Positions 53,372-61,515 of a DNA stretch of 64,000 nucleotides are shown piece by piece. Source of the DNA: Virgibacillus_P tibetensis (GTDB taxonomy: Bacteria; Bacillota; Bacilli; Bacillales; Amphibacillaceae); contig NZ_JARZFX010000005.1 of NCBI RefSeq assembly GCF_036026595.1, positions 62,001 to 126,000 on the forward strand, given 5' to 3'. The notes beneath the pieces were generated by a model, which was given only the letters and a program-made list of their open reading frames with translations, did no database searches and was not told the DNA's origin. The translations under genes were made by a program, and so were the position numbers. How positions within the stretch are numbered: the stretch's first letter is position 1; every line of letters starts with the position of its first letter.

Positions 53372-54028
53372 TTAAGGAAATACGAAAGGGCATTGTGGAG
53401 GGATTGTCGGTGCCGTGCATGGAGGAAACAGAAGGATATCCCTTGGCTGGCAAAAGCCTGCGACTAACTCCAGCTTTACATCAAAAGTTGACTGTATGCT
53501 TTGGCATAGGCGAACTGTAATGGTAACATCAAGCTCATCAATCTCTGTAGTTGTACCAGTATCACAAGCCGCCGTACATACAAAACAATCCAAGTCCGTA
53601 TACGTCACATCAACTTCAGTACCCTCAGGTGCGCAAAGGATTGCCTGCTCACAACGGGTGAACTCTACTGTCCCCACTTCGACAGTAGCTCCGCCAAGTT
53701 CTGGTATTAAGTTTACAAAAACAGTAACCACAAATTTTTTTCGGATATTCACCAACTGCAACGTAATTTCGGTACCGTCGACAATCAGTTCGCGATCCTC
53801 CCTGTCTAACACAACGATTGGATTTACGTCAGTGGGAGCCACGGTACATGTGACCGTGTTAAGATCTATATCATCACATTCCAACTGATCACCGGTAGCT
53901 GGGTTAACCGTTAAATCCAAGTCAGTCACACTCAGGTCAAATTCCGTATCATTGAGCAGCCAGTCGTATACCTTCTCTGTGTTGATACACAGAAGTTCCT
54001 GCCCTTCTGATAAATTCTCTGTTTGCAT
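53372..54028 (-). CDS. Beta-rich Cys-containing protein, putative spore/surface protein, copy 1
   Basis: 218 aa, about 80 % identical by eye to the protein at 56957. It is dominated by alternating Thr/Val/Glu/Asp strands, with conserved cysteines in LLCINTEKVYDWLL, QLECDDIDLNTVTCTV, FTRCEQAILC and DCFVCTAACD, and a Pro/Cys-rich C-terminus (PTIPPQCPFVFP). There is no signal peptide. This resembles uncharacterised spore-coat/exosporium-type proteins of Bacillaceae, but I cannot name a family. The start is the ATG eight bases after AAGGTG. It is divergent from a coiled-coil gene across a conserved element. Confidence 0.8.
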   Translation of the reverse strand: MQTENLSEGQELLCINTEKVYDWLLNDTEFDLSVTDLDLTVNPATGDQLECDDIDLNTVTCTVAPTDVNPIVVLDREDRELIVDGTEITLQLVNIRKKFVVTVFVNLIPELGGATVEVGTVEFTRCEQAILCAPEGTEVDVTYTDLDCFVCTAACDTGTTTEIDELDVTITVRLCQSIQSTFDVKLELVAGFCQPRDILLFPPCTAPTIPPQCPFVFP

Positions 54029-54230
54029 CGTACGAACACCTTCGAATAAAATTAAATTCTTTATACATATAACAGCATTAACATACTTTAACGGGCATCC
54101 CCGAATCGAAAGCAATCGGGATGCCGGTGTACTTTTAATGGATTCCGCGGCAATAGTAGCAACATTCATGACTTAAAAATCTGCCGAAAGAATGAGAATA
54201 GAAACAAGAATTTTCCCACTTCTCAAAATG

Positions 54231-54290
54231 GCACATTTGTCACGAATTGATGTTTCTCCAATAGTATATTAATGTGCTGTAAAAGAGTGA
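54231..54290. promoter_or_regulatory. Conserved divergent regulatory element, copy 1
   Basis: About 60 bp nearly identical to 57870-57929. The 7-bp inverted arms GCACATT (54231 side) and AATGTGC flank CACGAATTGATG and CAATAGTATATTAATG. It lies between the divergent beta-rich and coiled-coil genes of module copy 1. Conservation greater than that of the flanking DNA suggests a promoter/operator; the sigma factor is not clear from sequence. Confidence 0.65.
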
Positions 54291-54323
54291 AAATTATTAA
54301 AGCTTAAAGGAGATTTGAAGGCT

Positions 54324-54878
54324 ATGGAAGAAGAGTTTTACCAGGAAGAACTATCGGAATATGAAAAGCAGGTAGAAGAAATCCACACTATATTAGATAC
54401 CCTCAATCAATTGAAACAGGACGTGGACTATATAAAGGATGAAGTTGAAGAAATGCGTGTGAAAGAATTACTTGAAAAGATGAATCTTATGATGGATAAA
54501 ACCGATGAACATTTAATAAAAGTAGAAAATGAAATCAATTCCCAGAAAGAGGACTATTTACAGTTGAAAGATTTGATGAATCAAGATGTCCTTAAAAAGA
54601 AAGCGCCACGGCCATCGGAATACAGGAGATTACAGAATATGCTACAGTCCTACAATAATATGGGACTGTCTCCAAATCAACCAAACAGTAGCATGGCAGC
54701 AAACAGAATGTATAGACAGCCAACATCACTCAACCACTCCCGTCGAAACGGTACTTTCAGTAATGGTCAGCCACCTGTTCCAAGAAGTAATGTCACAAAA
54801 ACATTCCGAAATCCTCAGCAGGAATTAAATAAAAATATTATCACCCGCTCCTCTTCATCACGGAAAAGAAAGAAATGA
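54324..54878 (+). CDS. Coiled-coil protein with basic tail, putative spore/surface protein, copy 1
   Basis: 184 aa. Residues 1-90 form a charged coiled coil (KQVEEIHTILDTLNQLKQDV, VKELLEKMNLMMDKTDEHLI). Then comes a short conserved motif (RPSEYRRLQNMLQSYNN), a Gln/Asn/Ser/Arg-rich low-complexity stretch and an end ELNKNIITRSSSSRKRKK. It aligns with the middle of the 382-aa paralogue at 57935, lacking about the first 60 residues. The ATG eleven bases after AAAGGAG is chosen over a TTG only two bases from it. Function unknown. Confidence 0.78.
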   Translation: MEEEFYQEELSEYEKQVEEIHTILDTLNQLKQDVDYIKDEVEEMRVKELLEKMNLMMDKTDEHLIKVENEINSQKEDYLQLKDLMNQDVLKKKAPRPSEYRRLQNMLQSYNNMGLSPNQPNSSMAANRMYRQPTSLNHSRRNGTFSNGQPPVPRSNVTKTFRNPQQELNKNIITRSSSSRKRKK

Positions 54879-55171
54879 ATCTGACGTTTATACCAACTCA
54901 TCCTACCCAAAACGATTAACACGAACTTCTACATCTCTCGAAAGATAGTAATTAACAAATAATACAACTTGGGAGAATAGGGTCCGTCAAATTACCACTG
55001 TCACCCTGCTGTAGCCCTGTTCTTTCTATGTAATCTGTCGCTTTAGTCTGGATTTCCTCAATGGGGCCGGGTGTGTTGAATGACTGTTTTTACATCGACC
55101 ATACTGATAGCCCAATCCTTTTTGCGAGGATTCCCCTATAATATATTATAAAAAGAAAGGAGCTGATGTTT

Positions 55172-55312
55172 TTGAAGGCGAGAGACATTAGTAAGCGTGC
55201 AAAAACTTCAAATTATGTAAAGCACATTAATAAACCGATTGCACTTGCCACCTCATCCGTAAAAAAGGCTACCATCAAACGTAGCGGATGCGGATGTGGG
55301 AAATCTGTTTAG
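55172..55312 (+). CDS. 46-aa basic peptide with Gly-Cys C-terminus
   Basis: MKARDISKRAKTSNYVKHIN, then a Lys-rich segment ending KRSGCGCGKSV. AAAGGAG precedes the TTG start by nine bases (an ATG two codons earlier is too close). A TATAAT-like sequence lies just upstream. The size, basicity and GCGCG end suggest a crosslinkable spore-coat-type peptide, but no family is recognised. The 290 bp before it and 280 bp after it show no other intact gene. Confidence 0.6.
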   Translation: MKARDISKRAKTSNYVKHINKPIALATSSVKKATIKRSGCGCGKSV

Positions 55313-55591
55313 TTTACAAAAAGATTGTTTCCCCTCCCGATAGAGGTGGATAATTTTTGTGAGGCTAATAGAGGAGTCATCAGGAATGCTATCTTAACTA
55401 TCATGTTGTAAGTATCAAGTGTCTGTCCAGCAGCTGCCTCAGAAAGGAATCAGCGGCTTGCTGGGCAAACTTAAAGGCATAATTCCGTTAATGCAAAATT
55501 ACACCTTCTAAAACTTCAGGGGAGACGACTATATCAGCTGTCTTTACTATTTAGTTTTTTTAAAGCGATCAGGTTCACTCTACTAGAGAAG

Positions 55592-56851
55592 TTATCCTCC
55601 TTCAATTTTGTACAGGTTATTTGCTAGTTTCGTGATAATAATTCTACTGAGAGTCTCTTCTATTTTATCCAGCTTGTTAAAGAAGTCCTGAATCTCTGTT
55701 TCCGTAAGGGAAAAGCGTCGTTTCCGTTTCTTTTTACTTTTAATTCGCAGGACGTTTTTATTCAGTGAAGTATTTACCCGTGGGGAAGAAATTTGAATCG
55801 AATCCCATAAACCGAGAATAGCGTCATATGCAAAACCTTCATTTGACCAGTCACAATAATAAGACAATCCGTTTATGTTCTGATCCCTGTATTTTACATT
55901 ATAATTGCTTTCTTCTCTCCTATATACATCATTAATTGCATTATGAACTTCTTCTATGTTCACAGCCTTCACCCCTAATTGATTTGGAATAGTATCTTCC
56001 TTCGTATTCGAATTAGAGGGCACATAAGAAATAAGCGGTTTTTCAAGCAGGAATGTTTCAATACCAGATGTGCAACCATTGTGTATGACCGCCTTAGCGG
56101 CCATAAGCCACTTAATAATGTTGCCCTCATGGATCACATGACCATTTGTGTACTCGGCTAGTGCATGCCGGTACGATTCAAAATTTTCCCCCGGGTGGGG
56201 CCTGATCACGAAATTAATTTCGGGAAAACGCTCGCAGGTAGCTTTCGTCATTTCCATGAAAGAGTAATATAATTGCTTGATGTGCCTGAAATGAGGATTA
56301 TCTTTCTGTCCCTTTGGGGTGTTATAAAGGGAAAACCGTGTATTAATTAAAATAAACTCTCCATAATCATTTCTTAACTGTTCAGCATCCTCTTCATAGA
56401 TAGACCTGTACTTCGGTTTCAAAAGATCAATTCTTGGATTACCTGTAACATGACACCTTGCTCGCAAATCAGGATTTGCACTGGTTATAATGTTTTGCTG
56501 AAATGGCCCCCAACAGTATTCCTGTGTCACCAACTGCAGCATATCCCTTTTCATTCGGTCCCTAAGATATTTTTTATCATTAATAAGTAATCCTTCTTCA
56601 TCCAATTCCACAACAACGTGACCGTTTTCTTTCGCTTTCAAAATCACCCTCTTTCGGAAGCCATGTGGATACCCCTTTGAAAAGAATATGCCTGCGGGCA
56701 ATTCAGTTGATGCCATTTCCACAAGGATATGATCACCGGTGACAACAGAATAACCTTCTTTAGCTGCATAATATGCCATTAATAATTTAGCGTCCAGTTC
56801 TCGTACTTTTATTTCTACCGGTAAATACAACCATTTTTTATTTTTGCTCAC
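55592..56851 (-). CDS. Surface carbohydrate biosynthesis transferase (GT-B-like)
   Basis: A 419-aa protein of the surface carbohydrate biosynthesis family, related to CDP-glycerol/polysialyl-type transferases. The N-terminal KWLYLPVEIKVRELDAKLLM is diagnostic of that family. VTGNPRIDLLKP, FVIRPHPGENFESY and AVIHNGCTSGIETFLLEKPL form the nucleotide-sugar-binding half. The C-terminal 60 residues are basic then helical (KSKKKRKRRFSLTETEIQDF). A GTG start lies ten bases after GGAAAGG. It stands between the two beta-rich protein genes and probably decorates a surface glycan or protein (inference). Confidence 0.83.
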   Translation of the reverse strand: MSKNKKWLYLPVEIKVRELDAKLLMAYYAAKEGYSVVTGDHILVEMASTELPAGIFFSKGYPHGFRKRVILKAKENGHVVVELDEEGLLINDKKYLRDRMKRDMLQLVTQEYCWGPFQQNIITSANPDLRARCHVTGNPRIDLLKPKYRSIYEEDAEQLRNDYGEFILINTRFSLYNTPKGQKDNPHFRHIKQLYYSFMEMTKATCERFPEINFVIRPHPGENFESYRHALAEYTNGHVIHEGNIIKWLMAAKAVIHNGCTSGIETFLLEKPLISYVPSNSNTKEDTIPNQLGVKAVNIEEVHNAINDVYRREESNYNVKYRDQNINGLSYYCDWSNEGFAYDAILGLWDSIQISSPRVNTSLNKNVLRIKSKKKRKRRFSLTETEIQDFFNKLDKIEETLSRIIITKLANNLYKIEGG

Positions 56852-56927
56852 TATTATACAACCTTTCCAATTATAAAGAATCAGGTGCTTACTAAAACCC
56901 GGAGTATAATTACTTTCCACAGAAATA

Positions 56928-56952
56928 AAAGAGAGGAGTTTATCCTCTCTTT
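56928..56952 (-). terminator. Terminator of beta-rich protein gene 2
   Basis: 10-bp stem AAAGAGAGGA / TCCTCTCTTT with a five-base loop and a minus-strand TTTTATTTC tail. Confidence 0.85.
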
Positions 56953-56956
56953 ATCC

Positions 56957-57655
56957 CTATGTTGAAGGCTTATCCGGTACCCCCAAATCGCCGTTCCCAG
57001 TAGGAAATACTACAGGGCACTGCGGTGGAATTGTTGGTGCTGGGCATGGAGGGAATGGAAGGACATCCCGCGGCTGACAGAAATCTGCGACAATCTCAAG
57101 TGTGACTTCAAAAGTTGATTGAATGCTCTGGCATAGACGAACTGTAACAGTCACATCAAGTTCATCAACTTCAGTAGTTGTTCCAACGTCACAAGTGGCT
57201 GTACATACAAAGCAGTCCAGATCAGTATACGTTACATCAATTTCCGTGCCCTCAGGCGCGCAAAGAATCACCTGCTCACAACGGGTGAACTCAGCAGACC
57301 CTACTTCAACAGTGGCCCCTCCAAGTTCGGGTATTAATTCTGCAAAAACAGTGACCTCAAAGTTCTTGCGGATATTCACCAATTGTAATGTTACCTCTGC
57401 CCCGTCGACCGTAAAATCCTGATCTTCTCTATCTAAAACCACGATTGGATCTACTGCAGCAGGCTCTACTGTACAAGTAACGGTATTAAGGTCAATATCG
57501 CCACACTCCAGTTGATCACCGGTAGTAGGGTTAATCGGTAAATCCAAGCCAGTTAAACTTAGATCAAAATTTGTTTCGTTTAGGATCCAGTCATATACCT
57601 TCTCTGTGTTAATACACAGAAGTTCCTGGCCCCCTTTTAAATTATCAGCTTGCAT
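56957..57655 (-). CDS. Beta-rich Cys-containing protein, putative spore/surface protein, copy 2
   Basis: 232 aa, a close paralogue of the protein at 53372 with the same cysteine spacing (LLCINTEKVYDWIL, FTRCEQVILCAPEGT, LDCFVCTATCD) and about 14 additional C-terminal residues (TGNGDLGVPDKPST). There is no signal peptide. Repeated Thr/Val/Asp strands suggest a beta-sandwich able to pack into a layer. GGAGGTG precedes the ATG. It is divergent from the longer coiled-coil gene across the second copy of the regulatory element. Confidence 0.82.
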   Translation of the reverse strand: MQADNLKGGQELLCINTEKVYDWILNETNFDLSLTGLDLPINPTTGDQLECGDIDLNTVTCTVEPAAVDPIVVLDREDQDFTVDGAEVTLQLVNIRKNFEVTVFAELIPELGGATVEVGSAEFTRCEQVILCAPEGTEIDVTYTDLDCFVCTATCDVGTTTEVDELDVTVTVRLCQSIQSTFEVTLEIVADFCQPRDVLPFPPCPAPTIPPQCPVVFPTGNGDLGVPDKPST

Positions 57656-57869
57656 ATTTATTACACCTCCAGAAGTTTGATTTCAATTATAGCTTATGCC
57701 TATGGACGGTTAAGCGTTAATGATTTTGCGGAGATATCATGATATTTAGGAAAATGGGTGAATATAATATTTACAATAATACTCCACTCAAATAGAACAT
57801 CATCAATAAGTAAACAATGGATAATCATAACGAAAGAATAGATTGTTTCGTAGGTCTCAAAAAAAACTG

Positions 57870-57929
57870 CACATTTGTCACGAATTGATGGTTCATCAAT
57901 AGTATATTAATGTGCTGTAAAAGGGTGAA
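57870..57929. promoter_or_regulatory. Conserved divergent regulatory element, copy 2
   Basis: Near-identical to 54231-54290, including the GCACATT / AATGTGC inverted arms and TGTCACGAATTGATG in the left half. It ends directly at the ribosome-binding site of the coiled-coil gene, implying that the transcript start is within the element. Confidence 0.65.
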
Positions 57930-57934
57930 TGGGT

Positions 57935-59083
57935 ATGTATCAATACAAACTATATAACTCAAGGGAGATTGATAAGTTAAAAGAAGATCTGGAAGTTTAC
58001 AAGCAAACGCTTGTAACAATGGAATCCAGTAATTTATTGGATAAATATCTTCAGTTGCAACGTGAATTATATGAGATAAAACTAAAATTTTCTAAGTTTA
58101 AAGGGGAAATGAAGACTATGGAAGAGAGTTATCAGGAAAAAATAGCAGAATATGAACGGCAGGACCAAAGGAATTCGATACAAACACAGACAATAAATGA
58201 CTCCCTAAATCAGCTTAAGCAGGATGTAACCTCCATTAAGGGTGAAATGAAAGAAATCCGCGTTACAGAACTTCTTGAAAAGATGAAGCTTGTGAGTAAT
58301 AGGATGGATAACAGTTTAGCAATAGGAAAAAGTCAAATCGACACACAAAAAAAAGAACTTTTACAATCAAAAGAGCATATTAAGACAAATCCCCCTATAA
58401 AAACTGTCCCCAAGACTTCTGAATATAAGCGATTACAAAATATGCTTTACTCCCTAACCAATGAAAACCAGGCTCCAAGCCAGTTTAATAGCAGGACTAC
58501 ACCTAATAAAATGGCAAGAAAATTGCCAACAAGCAACCAGACTTCTACACGAAGCAGACAGTTTGGTGGTGTTCGGAACACCCTCTCAACAAGTAATGGG
58601 AAGAATACCCTTCAACGTTTTCCATATGAATTGAATAAGAATATAATTACCCGAACTTCCAAACCGAAACCTACAGAAAAAACATACGTAATTGCTGATA
58701 AGGAAGAATCAACTTCGTCTATTAAAAATGACAATCATTCACAGGCAGAAAATGGGAAGACAAAAATTCCAGTAGTAACCGACAACACTCAGAAGATGAA
58801 TGCAGACCATAATAGCGGTCACGTAGCGAAGGCTCGAGAGGAAATGGAGGATTCACACAAGAACCTATCTTCAATTGAGAACCAGTACAATAATGAAGTC
58901 GACATCAACCAAGAAGCAGGCTTTTCAGTTGCAGAAGATAATACACTGGATACAGTAAATGAGTCAAGTGGTGAAATGGTTTCTGCAAATAGGAGTGAAA
59001 TGTCTGAAGCCAAGACACGACTAAACCGAGCAGGCAGGAAGAGAGAGCTCAACTCGTTCTTCTCCTTCTTCAGGAAGAATTAA
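57935..59083 (+). CDS. Coiled-coil protein, putative spore/surface protein, copy 2
   Basis: 382 aa. Residues 1-120 are a long coiled coil (REIDKLKEDLEVYKQTLVTM, LNQLKQDVTSIKGEMKEIRV), followed by the shared motif TSEYKRLQNMLYSL and ELNKNIITRTS. An extra acidic/Ser-rich C-terminal third follows (residues about 230-370) with a short basic end (RAGRKRELNSFFSFFRKN). The ATG at seven-base spacing from AAGGGTG is preferred to one two codons earlier. The JAMM-type gene starts 13 bp later, so the two are likely co-transcribed. Function unknown. Confidence 0.8.
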   Translation: MYQYKLYNSREIDKLKEDLEVYKQTLVTMESSNLLDKYLQLQRELYEIKLKFSKFKGEMKTMEESYQEKIAEYERQDQRNSIQTQTINDSLNQLKQDVTSIKGEMKEIRVTELLEKMKLVSNRMDNSLAIGKSQIDTQKKELLQSKEHIKTNPPIKTVPKTSEYKRLQNMLYSLTNENQAPSQFNSRTTPNKMARKLPTSNQTSTRSRQFGGVRNTLSTSNGKNTLQRFPYELNKNIITRTSKPKPTEKTYVIADKEESTSSIKNDNHSQAENGKTKIPVVTDNTQKMNADHNSGHVAKAREEMEDSHKNLSSIENQYNNEVDINQEAGFSVAEDNTLDTVNESSGEMVSANRSEMSEAKTRLNRAGRKRELNSFFSFFRKN

Positions 59084-59096
59084 GGTATAGAAAGCC

Positions 59097-59507
59097 ATGC
59101 AGACAGAATCGATCGTGATCCCAGAGATTATCCATAATGAAATGGTGGAAAATTGCAAGGATCGCCTGCCCTATGAGGCATGTGGGTTATTATCAGGAAC
59201 TGGGAATCGTATACGATCCTTGTGGCAGTTGGAAAATGAACTGAAATCCGCAACGCGTTTCTTTGTGAGCAAACAATCAGTGGAAAAGACTATACAAAAT
59301 ATAAAACATCTGGAAGAACAAGTTCTGGCAATTTACCATACCCACCCTATTACCGATCCTGTTCCATCCAGTTATGATTTGAGGAATCATACAGACGAAA
59401 AAGTTTTCATGGTGATTATATCCTTTAAAACAAATCCCCCCATTACGAAATGGTATACAATTAAAGGTAACCACTATACTGAACGGCTTTTTAGCATAGA
59501 ATCATAG
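59097..59507 (+). CDS. JAMM/MPN+ metalloprotease (Mov34/PAD-1 family)
   Basis: A 136-aa single-domain JAMM protein with the full catalytic set: Glu27 (PYEACGLLSG), then His81-x-His83 and the SxxD pair Ser91/Asp94 in HTHPITDPVPSSYD. This zinc site hydrolyses isopeptide or C-terminal Gly peptide bonds in relatives such as Rpn11 and bacterial JAMM proteins that act with ubiquitin-like or sulfur-carrier partners. No such partner or ThiF-like gene is adjacent; the neighbour is the coiled-coil surface protein. It shares that transcript and is followed by a strong terminator. Confidence 0.88.
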   Translation: MQTESIVIPEIIHNEMVENCKDRLPYEACGLLSGTGNRIRSLWQLENELKSATRFFVSKQSVEKTIQNIKHLEEQVLAIYHTHPITDPVPSSYDLRNHTDEKVFMVIISFKTNPPITKWYTIKGNHYTERLFSIES

Positions 59508-59539
59508 GAACAGCTGTCCTAAATCATCTCTTAGCCTTA

Positions 59540-59572
59540 AAAGGCAGGTCATCAATGACCGGCCTTTTTTTT
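59540..59572 (+). terminator. Terminator after the JAMM gene
   Basis: Stem AAGGC-GGTCAT / ATGACC-GGCCTT (one bulge) followed by eight Ts. Confidence 0.9.
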
Positions 59573-59696
59573 GCGAACTATTCACATGGATTCGACCTAT
59601 CTTATTTGTTTCACCACATGTTAATAATAATTCTTTTTGAGCATAGAAATGGAATGAGGTTAAAAATGTGTCATTAATTTGGGAGGGTACAATTAA

Positions 59697-60251
59697 ATGA
59701 ATAACATTATTGAGCTAAAGGAAAGGTTGGCGGAATTGAATAATCAAACTAACAATTTTGTCGATGAATTCAAGAAACTCCTGCCAATGAATCCACGCCA
59801 TCAATTATCGCCTTCGTTATTAGGCTACTTCACGCATTCAATAAATGTCACCACTGAAAAAAAGGAAGAAAGTATACTATTTGGAGGATTTCACATAAAA
59901 AATCTTAGTGCCAATACAATAAATGATCTTTATCTTTGTTTACGAATCGATACAGTCAATCAATATGACTTTTCAGGGAAGTTTCGTTCGGAATCTTCCT
60001 CATTAAAATCACAGGCGATGGAGGTGACCTGGGAACGGTTTAATAATAGTGACGATGAAAAGGAACTATGGTTCAGGTTAGGGGAAGATAAGCAGCTAAA
60101 TCCATTTGAAAAGATTTCTTTTCCTGACTTCCATTTAACGTGGGAAAACAAGGACCCATTTTCATGCTCTATTGTTGGGTTTGTTTATTCCGAATATGAA
60201 AAAGATGGGGTTCCGTCATCTAATACCATTAACTTAAAAATACAAAAGTGA
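59697..60251 (+). CDS. Uncharacterised 184-aa protein
   Basis: A soluble protein with a helical N-terminus (NIIELKERLAELNNQTNNFV) followed by a beta-rich domain of mixed charge. No signal, membrane helix or known motif is seen. GGGAGGGT precedes the ATG at seven bases. It is co-transcribed with the next gene (17 bp apart), and both sit next to the surface-protein module, so a spore or envelope role is possible but unsupported by homology. Confidence 0.7.
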   Translation: MNNIIELKERLAELNNQTNNFVDEFKKLLPMNPRHQLSPSLLGYFTHSINVTTEKKEESILFGGFHIKNLSANTINDLYLCLRIDTVNQYDFSGKFRSESSSLKSQAMEVTWERFNNSDDEKELWFRLGEDKQLNPFEKISFPDFHLTWENKDPFSCSIVGFVYSEYEKDGVPSSNTINLKIQK

Positions 60252-60268
60252 TATAGGGAGGGAAACTC

Positions 60269-60547
60269 TTGGTTAATGATCATTTATGGTTACTCATAAA
60301 TAAGGTGGTTGGTGACTATATCCCTCACATGGAGGAACTCGCCGACAGCGAAGATGCCCTAGAACTTTCAATCTTATCTCTGTTAATTCAATTGAAAATG
60401 AAAAATTTAAACGTACCCAATAAGGGATCTGAAGGAAAGCAAACGATGCAGCAGTACGGGGAAGTTTTAGAAGAAATTAACCAAACCATCGAAAATAACC
60501 AAAAACAATTTAATGAATTACTTGACTTATTGAAGAAAACAGAGTGA
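60269..60547 (+). CDS. Uncharacterised 92-aa protein
   Basis: A small acidic helical protein (HLWLLINKVVGDYIPHMEEL, QTIENNQKQFNELLDLLKKT). It starts with TTG six bases after GGGAGGG. It ends just before a terminator and forms a two-gene unit with the preceding gene. No family recognised. Confidence 0.68.
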   Translation: MVNDHLWLLINKVVGDYIPHMEELADSEDALELSILSLLIQLKMKNLNVPNKGSEGKQTMQQYGEVLEEINQTIENNQKQFNELLDLLKKTE

Positions 60548-60568
60548 TAAGTGCTCTGTTTTTTCTTG
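60536..60568 (+). terminator. Terminator of the two-gene unit
   Basis: Stem AAACAGAG / CTCTGTTT followed by TTTTCTTG, overlapping the stop codon of the 92-aa gene. Confidence 0.82.
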
Positions 60569-60869
60569 TATACTAAATTGCCCCATACCCAATCATGTCT
60601 AATGCGATAACAACTATCACCCATCCTCCTTATGTTAGTTAGATTAATCGAATTTCAATTTTCCTTTAATTTATCCTTACCATAATAAAATAAAACTTCT
60701 CAAATGTTGGGTCAACTAATGAGAAGCCTACCATAAAATGGGTTACCCCGTTTATATTCAGTATCCATCATATTTAGTTTTTATTTCATTTAATCTTTCT
60801 TCAATATTAAATGTGGATAACATATGTATAACAAGTAAGGCTAGAATACCTATTACGTTTGATAAACAA

Positions 60870-61275
60870 TTAATTTCAAGGAACTCTCACGAACCCATTA
60901 TTTCAGAAGGGGAATTCAAGGCTGTAAAATCACTCATAGAATCTCGTAAAAGGATTAGACCACAAGCGGAAATTCATTTATTTACTAATACTGCATCCTG
61001 TGCAGACTGTGGTAAAGGGATGCACTTTTAAAAAATCGTTAAGGCTATATATGTGGTTCTTATAATAAACACGGGATAAAAGCTTGTACAGATCACTATA
61101 TTAAAGGAAAATGAACTTTATCAATCGATATTAAATGACTTGTATAATCTCTCAAATTCGTTAAACCATTCTTACTATAGTTTAACTATCAAAAAAAGAG
61201 CAGAAAATTAAGGCTTCGACACGAACAACAACTTAATAAAATAGACCTTAAAATTAAGTCTAAGAAAAGATAGGC
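60870..61275 (+). pseudogene. Relic of a large serine recombinase
   Basis: Plus-strand fragments in several frames: RNSHEPIISEGEFKAVKSLI, HLFTNTASCADCGKGMHF, then after a frame change CGSYNKHGIKACTDHYI, and ELYQSILNDLYNLSNS. These are the recombinase domain end, the zinc ribbon (CxxC...C) and the start of the coiled-coil region of phage/element-type large serine recombinases. The catalytic resolvase domain is gone. Together with the flanking AT-rich DNA it explains the gene-free 950 bp here. Confidence 0.78.
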
Positions 61276-61311
61276 AGGACAAGGGATTGCATGAAAAAGA
61301 CCCCGCATTCG

Positions 61312-61366
61312 CAAATGTTTATTTTTACGAAAACAGGGTCGGTTTATCAAATGTTTATTATCACGA
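61312..61366. repeat. Pair of 19-bp direct repeats
   Basis: CAAATGTTTATTTTTACGA (61312) and CAAATGTTTATTATCACGA (61348) match at 17 of 19 positions with a 36-bp period, just downstream of the recombinase relic. They may mark an old element end or recombination site. Confidence 0.45.
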
Positions 61367-61515
61367 GCAAGAGTTTGTTTTAGTTAGACATAGTAGATAA
61401 AAGAGTTATGAGGAAAAGTTTATTTGTAGTTCTCAATTTATCAATATGCTTTTTCCTTATGGAAGATTATGATTACATGTTATGATTCCAATTTACAATA
61501 CATTTTAAGACCTAT

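Noticed and set aside
53415..53888. 157-aa plus-strand Ser/Thr/Val-rich frame opposite the beta-rich gene (and its counterpart at 57123)
   Set aside because: Antisense shadow in both paralogues, without a ribosome-binding site; the minus-strand genes have proper starts and terminators.
54880..55160. Coding-like minus-strand stretch (TPGPIEEIQTKATDYIERTG)
   Set aside because: Short, interrupted, without a start or recognisable family; could be decayed coding DNA but is not supportable.
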